From positions 1-64,000 of the forward strand of contig BQJF01000011.1 in NCBI GenBank assembly GCA_021604565.1: a DNA stretch of 64,000 nt, in the 5' to 3' direction. Below are positions 62,932 through 64,000 of this stretch, one piece after another (position 1 is the stretch's first letter; every line of letters starts with the position of its first letter). The stretch comes from Minwuia thermotolerans. GTDB lineage: Bacteria > Pseudomonadota > Alphaproteobacteria > Minwuiales > Minwuiaceae. The notes under the pieces are model-generated. The model was not told the origin of the DNA. It did not search any database and saw only the letters and a list, made by a program, of their open reading frames with translations. The translations under genes and the position numbers were made by a program.

Positions 62932-64000
<1,069 letters not shown>

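Overview
The window is a gene-dense, high-G+C stretch of bacterial chromosome, most likely from an alphaproteobacterium of the Rhodospirillales type. The lineage signs are a circularly permuted two-piece tmRNA next to an alpha-type sspB, a SAM-II riboswitch, a ChvI/ChvG pair, a CckA hybrid kinase in a flagellar operon, ThyX-type thymidylate synthase and DUF1127. I see no insertion sequence, prophage, CRISPR array, rRNA or tRNA. It reads as ordinary chromosome with small accessory modules and one A+T-rich patch near 55.6-56.1 kb.

Layout. 0-7 kb: proton pyrophosphatase, a ParD-like/zeta-type toxin-antitoxin pair, YebC, and an ATP-dependent DNA ligase with its partner exonuclease. 7-16 kb: a PcaB-like lyase, a small protein resembling the mushroom agglutinin (MOA) cysteine protease domain, a gamma-glutamyltransferase, a PAS protein, riboswitch-controlled metY, and a LysR gene divergent from a GST/CmcJ-like/SDR operon. 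16-25 kb: DNA polymerase I with a zinc-finger protein, a cation exporter divergent from a merR/ABC ATPase/MATE operon, a long intergenic hairpin, and chvI-chvG. 25-32 kb: acyl-CoA dehydrogenase with a luciferase-like monooxygenase, an MTHFS-like protein overlapping a PAS protein, an esterase, a second GST and a flotillin.

32-40.5 kb: an operon that reads as a complete amide-use pathway: Tat-exported binding protein, two permeases, an ATPase, a second ATPase fused in frame to an amidase, and an acyl-CoA synthetase. 40.6-50 kb: a phospholipase D-like enzyme, a receiver/metallo-beta-lactamase fusion, DUF4197, a Tat-exported agmatine-deiminase-like protein, sspB with tmRNA, thyX, an NTF2-like protein and another acyl-CoA synthetase. 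50-56 kb: an orphan zinc-binding protein with a repeated His/Asp loop, a nitrate/sulfonate/taurine-type ABC importer, a GcvA-like regulator, DUF1127 and OsmC. 56-64 kb: fliOP divergent from flgB-flgC-fliE-fliQ-fliR-flhB-cckA, then recA, which runs off the end.

Most interesting points: (1) metY is preceded by a SAM-II aptamer whose 3' end carries the ribosome-binding site of a 22-codon leader ORF, and that ORF overlaps the metY start codon, suggesting a coupled switch; (2) the ABC ATPase-amidase fusion keeps a perfect internal Shine-Dalgarno and start for the amidase; (3) the MOA-like protease candidate; (4) the tmRNA and its adaptor SspB encoded side by side.
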